This document shows positions 8,480 to 16,598 of a DNA stretch of 42,013 nucleotides, one piece after another. A program made the position numbers and the translations under genes. This DNA comes from an uncultured bacterium (GTDB taxonomy: Bacteria; Actinomycetota; Coriobacteriia; Coriobacteriales; Eggerthellaceae). The notes beneath the pieces were generated by a model. The model was not told the origin of the DNA, made no database searches, and worked only from the letters and a program-made list of their open reading frames with translations. How positions within the stretch are numbered: position 1 is the first letter of the stretch; every line of letters begins with the position of its first letter. Where the stretch lies: positions 1 through 42,013 of the forward strand of contig CALADF010000032.1 in assembly GCA_937890835.1 (NCBI GenBank), written 5' to 3'.

Positions 8480-10063
8480 TTGGAGAATCGCATCTACACC
8501 TACGATTGCACGCTTCGCGACGGCGAGCAGTGCGAGGGGATCACGCTTTCGCTCGAGGACAAGCTGCGCATCGTGCGGCGTCTCGATGCGTTCGGCATCG
8601 ACTACATCGAGGGAGGTTTCCCCGCGTCGAACCCTAAGGACATCGCGTTTTTCGAGGCCGTGCGCTCCATGCCGCTCACCCACGCGCGCATCGCGGCCTT
8701 CGGCAGCACGCGTCGCAAGGGCGTCGCGGTCGAGGAGGACCAGGGTCTCGCCGATTTGCTCGCGTGCGGCGCGCCGGTGGTCACCATCGTCGGCAAGACG
8801 TGGGACGCCCAGGTGACGCGCGCGTTGCAGACCTCGCTTGAGGAGAACCTCGCGATGATCGGCGAGTCCGTTCGCTACCTGAAGGACGCGGGCAGGCGCG
8901 TCGTGTTCGACGCGGAGCATTTCTTCGACGGCTACAAGGCGAACCCCGACTACGCGCTGTCGTGCCTGCGTGCCGCGCACGAGGCCGGCGCCGACTCCAT
9001 CGATTTGTGCGAGACCAACGGCGGGGCGCTTCCCTTCGAGGTGGAGGAGATCGTCGCCGCCGTGGTCGCGCAGCTGCCCGGTCAGGCGATCGGCATTCAC
9101 TGCCATGATGATACGGGCTGCGCGGTGGCCAACGCGATGTCGGCGGTTCGCGCGGGCGCGACGTGCGTGCAAGGCACCATCAACGGCATCGGCGAGCGCG
9201 TCGGCAACACCGACCTGCTCACCGCCGTCGCCAACCTCGAGCTGAAGATGGGCCGGACGTGCGTCGGCGCGGACAAGCTGCGCGATCTCACCAGCTTGTC
9301 GCAGTACGTGGCGGAGCTGTGCAACGTGTCGGTTTCCCCGCATCATCCTTACACGGGCGCTTCGGCGTTCACGCATAAGGGCGGGCTGCACGCCAGCGCC
9401 ATCGCGCGTTTCCCCGCCGCCTACGAGCATGCGCGCCCCGAGTCGGTCGGCAACAACTCGCATCTGCTCGTCAGCGAGCTTGCGGGAAAGGCGTCGCTCG
9501 TGCAGAAGGCGGCGGCGCTGGGCATCGACCTCATGGAGGACGGCATCGACATCCAGGGGCTGCTCGACGACATCAAGGAGAGCGAATCGCACGGGTACTC
9601 CTACGAGGTGGCCGACGGCTCGCTTGCGCTGCTTCTCATGCGCAAACTGGGGCTTTACAAGCCCGCGTTCACGCTCGAGAGCTTCCGCGTTATCGTGGAC
9701 GATCGCGAGGACACGGGCGTGCTCGCCAAAGACGCCATGTCGGAGGCGACCATCAAGATCCACGTGGGCGATCGCCGCTTCGTGGCGACGGGCGAGGGCG
9801 CAGGTCCGGTCGGCGCGCTCGACAGCGCGCTTCGCTTGGCCATCAGTGAGTCGTATCCCGAGATCAGCGCGATGGAGCTTGTCGACTACAAGGTTCGCCT
9901 GCTCGACGAGAGCCAGGGCACCGACGCCATCACGCGCGTGACCATCATCACGCAGGACGGGCGCGGCGTCTACGGAACCGTCGGCGTGTCGGAAAACGTC
10001 ATCGAGGCCTCGTGGAACGCGCTCGCGGAGGCCATCGAGTACGGGTTGATGCGCCTGCGATAG
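8480..10063 (+). CDS. cimA: (R)-citramalate synthase
   Basis: A 527-residue protein of the DRE-TIM metallolyase family. It condenses pyruvate with acetyl-CoA to citramalate, the first step of the threonine-independent isoleucine route. Visible signatures are CTLRDGEQCEGITLS at the N-terminus, the metal-binding GIHCHDDTG, GTINGIGERVGNTDL, and a C-terminal LeuA-type regulatory domain (about 400-525) with the usual VTIITQDGRGVYGTVGVSEN. Length and domain order fit CimA rather than 2-isopropylmalate synthase, although LeuA-like enzymes are close relatives. The start is TTG with AAGAGG 8 bases upstream. A YerC/TrpR-like gene follows after 21 bases, then a terminator. Confidence 0.88.
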   Translation: MENRIYTYDCTLRDGEQCEGITLSLEDKLRIVRRLDAFGIDYIEGGFPASNPKDIAFFEAVRSMPLTHARIAAFGSTRRKGVAVEEDQGLADLLACGAPVVTIVGKTWDAQVTRALQTSLEENLAMIGESVRYLKDAGRRVVFDAEHFFDGYKANPDYALSCLRAAHEAGADSIDLCETNGGALPFEVEEIVAAVVAQLPGQAIGIHCHDDTGCAVANAMSAVRAGATCVQGTINGIGERVGNTDLLTAVANLELKMGRTCVGADKLRDLTSLSQYVAELCNVSVSPHHPYTGASAFTHKGGLHASAIARFPAAYEHARPESVGNNSHLLVSELAGKASLVQKAAALGIDLMEDGIDIQGLLDDIKESESHGYSYEVADGSLALLLMRKLGLYKPAFTLESFRVIVDDREDTGVLAKDAMSEATIKIHVGDRRFVATGEGAGPVGALDSALRLAISESYPEISAMELVDYKVRLLDESQGTDAITRVTIITQDGRGVYGTVGVSENVIEASWNALAEAIEYGLMRLR

Positions 10064-10084
10064 GCGCGGAAGGGGCTTTCGACT

Positions 10085-10432
10085 ATGGGCGAAATCAGGA
10101 CGAAGGAAGTCGACGACCTGCTGTGCGTTTTGGCGTCGCTTGACGACGAGGATGTCGTTTTCAGCCTGCTCGAGGACCTGTTCACCATCCGCGAGATTCG
10201 CGAAACCTCACAGCGTCTCGCGGTGGCTCGCCTTCTGTCCGAGGGCAAGTCCTACGCGAAGATCGAGCGTGAGACGGGCGCTTCGGCCACCACTATCGCG
10301 CGTGTCTCAAAATGCTTGAGTTACGGTTCGGGCGGCTACGGCGCGGCGCTTTCCGCTTTGGAGGCGCGGCGCGGCTCGCAGGATTCCGCCGACGATTCCG
10401 ACGCTTCGGGCGAAGAAGACGGGTCGGTCTAG
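10085..10432 (+). CDS. YerC/YecD-family TrpR-related DNA-binding protein
   Basis: A 115-residue protein with the TrpR-superfamily helix-turn-helix: VVFSLLEDLFTIREIRETSQ, then the DNA-reading part SYAKIERETGASATTIARVS and KCLSYGSGGY. This is the standard signature of the YerC/YecD family found in many Gram-positives. The C-terminal 25 residues are acidic and look disordered. It follows cimA by 21 bases, with GGAAGGGG upstream, and the pair is closed by a terminator. The target is unknown; regulation of an amino-acid operon is a reasonable guess from the fold and the neighbour. Confidence 0.85.
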   Translation: MGEIRTKEVDDLLCVLASLDDEDVVFSLLEDLFTIREIRETSQRLAVARLLSEGKSYAKIERETGASATTIARVSKCLSYGSGGYGAALSALEARRGSQDSADDSDASGEEDGSV

Positions 10433-10462
10433 CGCGCCGCGACTCAATAGGCTATGATTCGG

Positions 10463-10492
10463 GCGAACGCTATCGTGCGTTCGCTTTGTTTT
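10463..10492 (+). terminator. Rho-independent terminator after the cimA operon
   Basis: Perfect 8-bp stem GCGAACGC / GCGTTCGC with a TATCGT loop, followed directly by TTTGTTTT. It ends the cimA-yerC transcript 30 bases after the last stop. Confidence 0.85.
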
Positions 10493-10560
10493 ATAGAGAA
10501 AGTTGCGTTGACCTGCGGCTGAACGCCGGTATCGATCGCGCACGTCCGGGGGAGAAGATA

Positions 10561-11274
10561 GTGATACTGTTCGTGAACGCGTGCGTCCGAGGCGAGAGAT
10601 CGCGCACGCTGGTGTTGTGCCGCAGCTATTTGGGCGCGCGAAAGCGTGCGGGTGCGCTGGTTCGCGAGGTGAATCTCGAGCAGATGCACCTGCTTCCGCT
10701 CAGCGAGAGCAAGGTGGCGTTTCGCTCGCAGCTTGCGCGGCGCGGCGTGTTCGAGGACGACATCTTCGATTTCGCGCAGCAGTTCGCCGATGCAGACGAG
10801 GTCGTCATCGGGACGCCGTACTGGGATCTGACGTTCCCCGCCTCCCTTAAGGCTTACATCGAGCATGTGAGCGTCGACGGCATCACGTTTCGCTTCACGC
10901 CTGAGGCGCATTACGAGGGTCTGTGCCGCGCGTCGCGCATCACCTACATCACCACGTCGGGCAGCGTGCTCGATGCGGATGCGGTATTCGTTCCGTCGCG
11001 CGCTTGCGCGCTCGGCGAAGGCGGCAAAGGCGGCGAAGGCGAGGCCTCCGCGTACGCTCATCGCGCCGGCTTCGCCCCGGCGCCCGGGCGCAACCTCGGT
11101 TACGACTATCTTTGCGCGATAGCCCGCATGTTCGGCATTCCCGAGGTGCGCTACGTTTCGGTCGAGGGTCTCGACGTCGAGGGCGCCAACATCAACGATT
11201 TGATGGACGGCGGCCTCGCGAAGATCGATCGCGTGCTCGAAGAGGATGCGGCTTTGGCCTCGTCCGCCGAGTAA
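10561..11274 (+). CDS. Flavodoxin-fold NAD(P)H-dependent oxidoreductase (azoreductase-like)
   Basis: A 237-residue protein of the flavodoxin-2/azoreductase superfamily. The first strand, VILFVNACVRGERSRTLVLC, is the FMN phosphate-binding entry; ADEVVIGTPYWDLTFPASLKAYIEHV is the usual second signature, followed by ITYITTSGS. Such enzymes use FMN and NAD(P)H to reduce quinones, azo or nitro compounds in the cytoplasm. The start is GTG 10561 with a strong ribosome site (GGGGGAG, 6 bases); longer frames upstream run into the terminator and have no ribosome site. A low-complexity insert (GEGGKGGEGEAS) lies at about 153-164. It appears monocistronic. Confidence 0.82.
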   Translation: MILFVNACVRGERSRTLVLCRSYLGARKRAGALVREVNLEQMHLLPLSESKVAFRSQLARRGVFEDDIFDFAQQFADADEVVIGTPYWDLTFPASLKAYIEHVSVDGITFRFTPEAHYEGLCRASRITYITTSGSVLDADAVFVPSRACALGEGGKGGEGEASAYAHRAGFAPAPGRNLGYDYLCAIARMFGIPEVRYVSVEGLDVEGANINDLMDGGLAKIDRVLEEDAALASSAE

Positions 11275-11360
11275 GCCCGAACTCACGGCGCCCGCTCGCC
11301 GCGTCCGGCCGCGTCAGCCCGTGCTCGCGGCGGACGTCCCTGCGGGTGCAGCGCCCGCGC

Positions 11361-11996
11361 TCAGTTCGCGTGCTTCATGATCTCGAGGATCAGCTGGCAG
11401 CGCATGCCGATGGGCGTCGTGTTCCGCTCGAGGAAATCCGCGATGTCGGCCAGCTTCAGCGTGAACTGCTTGATGAGCTCGGTCGGCTCGGGTGCGGCGT
11501 CGCCGTCGCGCTCGACGTACGCGAAGGCGATCTGCACGTTCTCCTCGGACAGCCCCGTCGACGAGTACCCCGATTGCGGCAGCATGTAGACTGCGTCGGC
11601 GCCCATGTCGGTGCGCACGCGGCACCCCGTCTCCTCGCGCAGCTCGCGGTCGACGCAGGCGACGAGGTCCTCGCCCGGTTCGATGAGCCCTGCGGGGAAG
11701 GCGATGCAGTACGAGTTGAGCGGATAGCGGAACTCCTTGATCAGGAGCAGCGATTCATCGGGAAGGATGGGCACGATGCAGACGGCGTCGCTTGCAGGCG
11801 GCAGCCCGCGGGCGTTGCGCTCGAGCTCCTCTCGGTAATGCTCGGGGCTTTTGCGGGAGATGCTCTCGTAGCGGTATTTCGATCCGTCGGGCATGTCGTA
11901 GGTGAGCACGTACTTGTTGAGCCAGCCGGGGCTGACCAGCTCGATGTCGGCGAGCTTCGGCAGGCGCTCGGCGTTTTGATGGGTGGCGTTCTGCAT
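11361..11996 (-). CDS. NUDIX hydrolase (ADP-ribose pyrophosphatase-like)
   Basis: A 211-residue protein. The Nudix box is complete (GLIEPGEDLVACVDRELREE with TG following: G-x5-E-x7-REL-x-EE-x-G). The N-terminal part (IKEFRYPLNSYCIAFPAG) is typical of ADP-ribose and nucleotide-sugar pyrophosphatases. The enzyme would cleave nucleoside diphosphate derivatives in the cytoplasm with Mg2+. The start chosen is the ATG with AAGGGGG 6 bases upstream; an ATG 22 bases earlier is possible. It lies downstream of, and on the same strand as, hsp20, separated by a terminator. Confidence 0.85.
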   Translation of the reverse strand: MQNATHQNAERLPKLADIELVSPGWLNKYVLTYDMPDGSKYRYESISRKSPEHYREELERNARGLPPASDAVCIVPILPDESLLLIKEFRYPLNSYCIAFPAGLIEPGEDLVACVDRELREETGCRVRTDMGADAVYMLPQSGYSSTGLSEENVQIAFAYVERDGDAAPEPTELIKQFTLKLADIADFLERNTTPIGMRCQLILEIMKHAN

Positions 11997-12080
11997 GGAA
12001 ACCCCCTTCGTCGTCATCTTCGTTTCCCCTATGCTACGGCAAAGCCGAGAACGGGTGCGCATCTTGACGTTTTCGCCATG

Positions 12081-12118
12081 AAAGCAACCGCCCCCGAGCG
12101 ATGTGCTCCGGGGGCGGT
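12081..12118 (-). terminator. Terminator downstream of hsp20
   Basis: Inverted repeat ACCGCCCCC-GAGC / GCTC-C-GGGGGCGGT with a short loop and one bulge. On the minus strand it is followed by TTGCTTTC. It lies between the end of hsp20 and the start of the NUDIX gene. Confidence 0.7.
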
Positions 12119-12228
12119 CGAAAGGGAAGGATTGGAGAAGAAAGAAGAAGGGTTAGGCGGCGTGTCAGGATGCGAAGCTGCGTCCTGACACGCGAGTCGG
12201 GTGCGGCACGGCGCCGGCGGTGCGGGGA

Positions 12229-12678
12229 TTAGCCTTCGATGGCGATCGTGCGTGCTTCGTCGAGCTTAGGCTGCGGCTGCTTCTTCGGCACGGCGATCTT
12301 CAGCAGGCCCTGATCGAACTTCGCGTGGATGTCCTCTTCCTGCACGTCGTCGCCGACATAGAACGAACGGCGGCAGGATCCCGTGAAACGTTCCTTGCGA
12401 ACCCAGGTGCCGGCATCGTCTTTGTCCTCGGACTCGGTTGCGGTCTGCGCGCTGATGGTGAGGTAGCCGTCCTTCAGCTCGGCCTTCACGTCGTCCTTGT
12501 TGAACCCGGGCAGGTCGATGGTCATCTCGTAGCCGGCGTCCGTCTCGCGGATGTCGGTGCGCATGAGCGCGGGCGTGGACTTCTGCATCGGGGTCGTGTC
12601 GAAGAAGGCGTCGAACGGATCGAGCATGAGGTTGTTGAAGAAGCGGTTGTTTCTCGTGGGCATGAGCATGGTCATCAT
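12229..12678 (-). CDS. Hsp20/alpha-crystallin small heat-shock protein
   Basis: A protein of about 149 residues with an alpha-crystallin domain from about residue 35 to 133 (YEMTIDLPGFNKDDVKAEL, YLTISAQ, FYVGDDVQEEDI, and the closing strand GLLKIAVPKK). It is an ATP-independent holdase that binds unfolding proteins. The N-terminus has several ATG codons; the one six bases after GGAG (12678) is preferred over 12684. The N-terminal FFNNLMLDPFDAFFD is the usual Hsp20 start in Coriobacteriia and other Gram-positives. A CIRCE element 234 bases upstream shows HrcA control. Confidence 0.92.
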   Translation of the reverse strand: MMTMLMPTRNNRFFNNLMLDPFDAFFDTTPMQKSTPALMRTDIRETDAGYEMTIDLPGFNKDDVKAELKDGYLTISAQTATESEDKDDAGTWVRKERFTGSCRRSFYVGDDVQEEDIHAKFDQGLLKIAVPKKQPQPKLDEARTIAIEG

Positions 12679-12895
12679 CGTCATCTCCGTTTCGCGTGCG
12701 GCGCGATGAGGCGACGGGCGGCGGGGGAATCGCTTTCGGCGGCGCGTCTTCGCAGTTGCCGTGCGGCTGCCGGCGTTGTTCGCCGTGCGCGTTGCGGCTT
12801 GCTTTAGCGCTGCCGGTTGATGTGCTGAGCTTGTCTGATGTGCTGTTCCCGATGCCGGGTTCGTCTCATGTGCCTGTGTTCTGTTTACAGCACGT

Positions 12896-12938
12896 GTTAT
12901 ACCGCGATTTTTTAGCACTCGCAAGTAGAGAGTGCTAA
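12896..12938 (-). promoter_or_regulatory. CIRCE (HrcA operator) with the hsp20 promoter
   Basis: TTAGCACTC-N9-GAGTGCTAA at 12912-12938 is a perfect CIRCE element. On the minus strand TTGCGA (12924-12919) and TATAAC (12901-12896), 17 bases apart, form a promoter partly inside it, so HrcA binding would block hsp20 transcription. The leader before hsp20 is about 210 bases. On the other side, TTGCTT (12958) and TATTGT (12981), also 17 bases apart, may drive the phosphodiesterase gene. Confidence 0.9.
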
Positions 12939-13013
12939 TTCATTACATTCGTCACATTTGCTTCACAAACGAGTGTTCGCTATTGTTGATCGCCGTCTGC
13001 TATCATGGGAAGC

Positions 13014-13544
13014 ATGAAGACCATCGGCATCATATCCGACACGCACGGCTCGCTTGGTTCCCGCGCCTACGCGGCTCTGTTCGGGGTCGACCTGATCATT
13101 CACGCCGGCGACATCGGCGGCCCGCCCGTTCTAAACGAGCTTGAGACCATCGCGCCTGTCGTGGCGGTGCTCGGCAACAACGATTTCCCCGAGTACGGCT
13201 CCGCGGTCGGGCGGTTCGCGCGCCCGGTGGTCGAGGGCGTCCGTTTTCTCGTGGCGCATTACCCGCGCGATGTGCGCGTGGGCTTCGCCGGCTCGAGCGC
13301 GCTTGCGCCGGGCGATCCCATCCCGCGCGTGCTCGTGCACGGCCATACCCATGTTCCGAAGCTCGAGGTCGGCGCAGCGGCGCGCCCTGCCGACGTGCTG
13401 GTATGCCCCGGCTCAGCGTCCCGCCCGCGCGGGGGTTCGCCGCGCAGCATCGCGCGCATGGTCGTCGATGCGGGCGTGGTCGTTTCGGCGCAAGTGGAGA
13501 CGCTTGACGGCAAGATCATCCTGTCGACGGGCGATACCGCCTAG
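13014..13544 (+). CDS. YfcE/MJ0936-family metallophosphoesterase
   Basis: A 176-residue calcineurin-like phosphoesterase. Metal-binding motifs are all present: IISDTHG, IHAGDIGG, LGNND, FLVAHYP and VHGHTHVPK. Proteins of this size and motif set are Mn-dependent phosphodiesterases of the YfcE/MJ0936 type acting on small phosphodiesters. The ATG 13014 is chosen because the family normally starts just before the first strand (KTIGIISD); an ATG nine bases earlier gives the extra residues MGS. It ends shortly before a double hairpin terminator. Confidence 0.87.
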   Translation: MKTIGIISDTHGSLGSRAYAALFGVDLIIHAGDIGGPPVLNELETIAPVVAVLGNNDFPEYGSAVGRFARPVVEGVRFLVAHYPRDVRVGFAGSSALAPGDPIPRVLVHGHTHVPKLEVGAAARPADVLVCPGSASRPRGGSPRSIARMVVDAGVVVSAQVETLDGKIILSTGDTA

Positions 13545-13550
13545 GCCGCG

Positions 13551-13583
13551 CGGCGGCTTCCGCCGGCGCCTTCGGCGTTTTTT
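13551..13583 (+). terminator. Terminator after the phosphodiesterase gene
   Basis: CGGCGG-CTT-CCGCCG (13551-13565) is followed by CGCC-TTC-GGCG (13567-13577) and six Ts. Two tight GC stems then a T run, six bases after the stop codon. Confidence 0.75.
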
Positions 13584-13700
13584 GCCGGGGTGCGATCGCA
13601 TTTCACGGTTTTGCTTTCACGGTTTTGCATTGCTCGAAACTCGCCGGACTGCGGTCTGCGACGTTTCATGCTTACCCTTTACCCTGGTTGCCTTCGTGCG

Positions 13701-13907
13701 CGAATTTTAAAGATGGGATTCCCGAAAAGGAACGAAATGTATCACGAGAGATGTGGTATTTCGCCGAAGCGGTGCCCGGTAGCGCATAGAGGGTTTCTTT
13801 TCCCTGCATAATCCCAGGTCAGAAATTCGCGCTATCGCACTTATGAGGAGCTTTGCTGCGGTGGTGATACATTTCGTGCGAAAACGGGAATCCGACCCCC
13901 GAATTTT
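13701..13907. mobile_element. MITE-like element with imperfect terminal inverted repeats
   Basis: Two arms of about 29 bases, 13717-13745 and 13864-13892, are inverted copies: both have GATTCCCG at the outer end and ACGAAATGTATCAC at the inner end, with six mismatches between. The unit is flanked by the 8-base direct repeat CGAATTTT (13701-13708 and 13900-13907), which looks like a target-site duplication around 13709-13899. The interior of about 118 bases has no gene. These are the features of a non-autonomous element of about 190 bases; 8-bp AT-rich duplications are known for example from ISL3-type transposases. It could instead be a large RNA hairpin or a chance repeat. It occupies most of the 497-base gap between the phosphodiesterase and rubrerythrin genes. 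Confidence 0.45.
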
Positions 13908-13965
13908 GCGCGCGTCGTGTTCGAGGGGGTGCTGCTCGCATGCGCCGTTAGCCGGGATGTGCGCG

Positions 13966-13997
13966 CAAAAGAAAAGCGACCGCCTTGCGACGGTCGC
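13966..13997 (-). terminator. Terminator after rubrerythrin
   Basis: GCGACCG / CGGTCGC with an 8-base loop. On the minus strand it is followed by TTTTCTTTTGC. It lies 45 bases beyond the rubrerythrin stop. Confidence 0.8.
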
Positions 13998-14041
13998 CGA
14001 ATCACGTCGATGCCGATCGAGCCGATGCCCCTACGCGATCA

Positions 14042-14650
14042 TTAGAAAGCGCGGAACTTGTCCTTCGGGCAGAAGCAGATGGGGCACTTCTCGAAGTCGT
14101 CGCTCTTCTCGATGTAGCCGCAAACCGGGCACAAGAAGTAGGTGTCGTCGTCGGGGGCGTCGATGTTATTGTAAGCCTCCATGTACAGCTCGGCGTGGAC
14201 GGCCTCGGCCAGCTTGGCGCGGGTGAACACCTGAACGGCCTTGTCCTCGCCCTCTTCGACGGCCTTCACGATGAATGCGGGGTACATGTCGGAGGTCTCG
14301 TAGATCTCGCCCATGGCGCCGGCGATGAGGTTCAGGTCGGTGGCAGCGCCCTCGGCCGCAGGCGGCTCGGGCTTGACGTAGTCGGGCTCCATGCCCTTGA
14401 TGAGGGCGGCCTCGAGGCCGATGTGAACCTGCTCGGCGGCAGAGGTGGCCTGGAACAGGCGGGCGATCTGGTCGTAGCCCTGCTCCTTGGCGGCAACTGC
14501 GCAGGCGGCGTACTTGGCGGAAGCGCCGGTCTCGCCGCAGACGGCGGCCTTCAGGTTCTCGAGCGTGGTGCCGACCTTGGTGGTGCTGTCGGCGACGACG
14601 TTGAAGTTGGTCGAGTTTTCCTTCGTCGGGATTGCCTCACGAATCTTCAT
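14042..14650 (-). CDS. Rubrerythrin
   Basis: A 202-residue protein with a ferritin-like diiron four-helix domain (glutamates in CGETGASAKYAA, AEQVHIGLEA, MGEIYETSDMYPAF and AEAVHAELYMEAY) and a C-terminal rubredoxin-like domain with two CxxC pairs (FLCPVCGYIE, KCPICFCPKD). Rubrerythrins reduce hydrogen peroxide in anaerobes. The ATG follows a purine-rich AGGAAAGGAAG. A near-consensus -10 TATAAT lies 60 bases upstream and a terminator follows, so it is monocistronic and probably well expressed. Confidence 0.92.
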   Translation of the reverse strand: MKIREAIPTKENSTNFNVVADSTTKVGTTLENLKAAVCGETGASAKYAACAVAAKEQGYDQIARLFQATSAAEQVHIGLEAALIKGMEPDYVKPEPPAAEGAATDLNLIAGAMGEIYETSDMYPAFIVKAVEEGEDKAVQVFTRAKLAEAVHAELYMEAYNNIDAPDDDTYFLCPVCGYIEKSDDFEKCPICFCPKDKFRAF

Positions 14651-14709
14651 GGGATACTTCCTTTCCTCGTCTGTTTGCTTGCGGAATAATCCGCGCACGT
14701 TCGCCGTTC

Positions 14710-14715
14710 ATTATA
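14710..14715 (-). promoter_or_regulatory. -10 element of the rubrerythrin promoter
   Basis: Consensus TATAAT on the minus strand, 60 bases before the rubrerythrin start. The -35 is not clear at standard spacing. The remaining gap to the aminopeptidase gene (14716-14991) shows no gene or repeat that I can support. Confidence 0.5.
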
Positions 14716-14991
14716 GGTTGCCTGGGCACGGGTTTCGGCAAACGCACCGACATTTCACCGGAGGCTTTACATTTGGCGAAGGTGGAGGATTCTGCGTGGG
14801 CATGCGAACATGCCGGCGCGAAAGCATCATAATGGGGTCGGAAAACCAGGGTGCCGAAGGGGCGTCCGCTTGGGTTGGGGCGGCGGTCTTGGCGGGGTGC
14901 GCTTGATTGCGGCGAACCCCGCGTGCGGGATCGCGCCCCGCAGGCGCCGAGGGAGGCGGGGGCTTTCATCCCCGCGCGGAAAGGACGTGTC

Positions 14992-16401
14992 ATGGAACGT
15001 GAATCAGCTTGGAGGAAATACGATGAGGCGGCTATCGTCGAGCTGGAGAAGCTGGCGGCGGGCTATATCGATTTCATTTCGGAGAACAAGACCGAGCGCG
15101 CGTGCGCGGCTGCTGCCGTGAAACTTGCCGAGGAGGCGGGCTACCAGCCTCTTTCCGAGGTCATCGGATCCGGCGAGCGCTTGGCGCCCGGTGACAAAGT
15201 GTGGGCGTGCTCGCGCGGCAAGGCCGTCATTTTGGCTCATATCGGGTCGGAGCCGATGGAGTCGGGGATGAACATCCTCGGAGCGCACATCGACTCGCCC
15301 CGCCTCGACATCAAGCAGAACCCCCTGTACGAGTCGAACGGGTTCGTCTTGCTTGACACGCACTATTACGGCGGCATCAAGAACTACCAGTGGGTGGCTA
15401 TGCCGCTCGCGTTGCACGGGGTGGTTGCGAAGACCGATGGCGCGGTGGTTCAGGTCAGCATCGGCGAGGACGCGGGCGATCCGGTGTTCTGCGTGTCCGA
15501 TCTGCTGCCGCATCTGGGCAGGGAGCAGATGGAGAAGACGGGCAACAAGATCGTCGAGGGAGAGGCGCTTGACGTGCTGGTGGGGAATCGCCCGCTGCCC
15601 GGGGCCGCTTCCGACGCCGAGCCGAAAGACCCCGTGAAGACGTTCGCCTTGCAGCTGCTCGCGGACAAATACGGCATCGAGGAGGAGGACTTCCTTTCCG
15701 CCGAGCTCGAGGTGGTCCCCGCCGGCCGTGCGCGGGAGGCGGGGTTCGACCGCAGCATGATCATCGGGTACGGGCAGGACGATCGCGTCTGCGCCTACAC
15801 CTCGCTCGCGGCGCAGCTGGCGCTTGCGGCCCCGGGCGCGCAGCCACCGCATCGCACCGCGCTCACCGTGCTGGTCGATAAAGAGGAAATCGGCAGCGTG
15901 GGCGCGACGGGCATGGACTCGCTGTTCTTCGAGAACACGGTGGCGGAGTTCATGGAGCTTGCGGGGGAGGGCGGAATGCTTCGCCTGAGGCGCGGTCTCG
16001 CGGCGTCGCGCATGCTCTCTTCCGACGTCTCCGCCGGCTTCGACCCTGCTTACGCCGGCGTGTTCGAGACGAAGAACGCGGCGTTTCTCGGTCGTGGTCT
16101 CGTGTTCAACAAGTACACGGGGGCGCGCGGGAAAAGCGGCAGCAACGACGCCTCGGCCGAGTACGTCGCCGTCGTGCGGCGCGTGATGGATGAGGCGCAG
16201 GTGAGCTTCCAGACGGCGGAGCTCGGCAAAGTCGACGCAGGCGGCGGTGGCACGATCGCCTACCTTCCGGCGAAGTACGGCATGGACGTCATCGACTCGG
16301 GTGTCGCCGTGCTGTCCATGCACGCCCCGTGGGAGGTCACGAGCAAAGCCGACGTCTACGAGGCGCGTCGCGGCTACGAGGCGTTCCTGCGAAACGCGTA
16401 A
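14992..16401 (+). CDS. M18-family aminopeptidase
   Basis: A 469-residue zinc aminopeptidase of family M18 (LAP4/DNPEP-like). Family motifs are GAHIDSPRLDIKQNPLYE (metal His and Asp), VDKEEIGSVGATGMDS (catalytic Glu pair), SNDASAEYVAVVRR, and near the end SMHAPWEVTSKADVYE (metal His). M18 enzymes are large cytoplasmic oligomers that trim N-terminal residues, mostly acidic or hydrophobic, from peptides. The ATG 14992 has AAAGGA upstream and starts MERESAWRKYDE; longer frames upstream lack a ribosome site. It appears monocistronic, followed by a GC-rich hairpin. Confidence 0.9.
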   Translation: MERESAWRKYDEAAIVELEKLAAGYIDFISENKTERACAAAAVKLAEEAGYQPLSEVIGSGERLAPGDKVWACSRGKAVILAHIGSEPMESGMNILGAHIDSPRLDIKQNPLYESNGFVLLDTHYYGGIKNYQWVAMPLALHGVVAKTDGAVVQVSIGEDAGDPVFCVSDLLPHLGREQMEKTGNKIVEGEALDVLVGNRPLPGAASDAEPKDPVKTFALQLLADKYGIEEEDFLSAELEVVPAGRAREAGFDRSMIIGYGQDDRVCAYTSLAAQLALAAPGAQPPHRTALTVLVDKEEIGSVGATGMDSLFFENTVAEFMELAGEGGMLRLRRGLAASRMLSSDVSAGFDPAYAGVFETKNAAFLGRGLVFNKYTGARGKSGSNDASAEYVAVVRRVMDEAQVSFQTAELGKVDAGGGGTIAYLPAKYGMDVIDSGVAVLSMHAPWEVTSKADVYEARRGYEAFLRNA

Positions 16402-16414
16402 GGGGCGCGTGCGA

Positions 16415-16454
16415 CGCAGCCGGCCCGCATCGTGCGACGGAGCGGCCGGCTGCG
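16415..16454 (+). repeat. GC-rich hairpin after the M18 gene
   Basis: An 11-bp perfect inverted repeat (CGCAGCCGGCC / GGCCGGCTGCG) with an 18-base loop, 14 bases after the stop. It lacks a T run, so it may be a weak terminator or mRNA 3' protection. Confidence 0.55.
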
Positions 16455-16469
16455 CAAGGCGCGTATTGC

Positions 16470-16538
16470 GTCAACGAAAACGCCCCTCCGGATCACGTTT
16501 TGCGTGCGTAGGCGCGAAGACGGCTCATCGGAGGGGCG
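16470..16538 (-). terminator. Terminator downstream of the zinc-ribbon gene
   Basis: CGCCCCTCCG (16481-16490) and CGGAGGGGCG (16529-16538) are a perfect 10-bp inverted repeat with a 38-base loop. On the minus strand it is followed by TTTTCGTT. The long loop makes the call moderate. Confidence 0.5.
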
Positions 16539-16598
16539 GATCTTGCGAGTCGGGCGGACTCGCGGGAGGTTCGCGATTGGCTCGCGGAAAGCTCGAAT

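Noticed and set aside
8480..10063. 2-isopropylmalate synthase (leuA)
   Set aside because: The N-terminal TLRDGEQCEGITLS and overall length fit citramalate synthase better, although the families are close and only a phylogeny would settle it.
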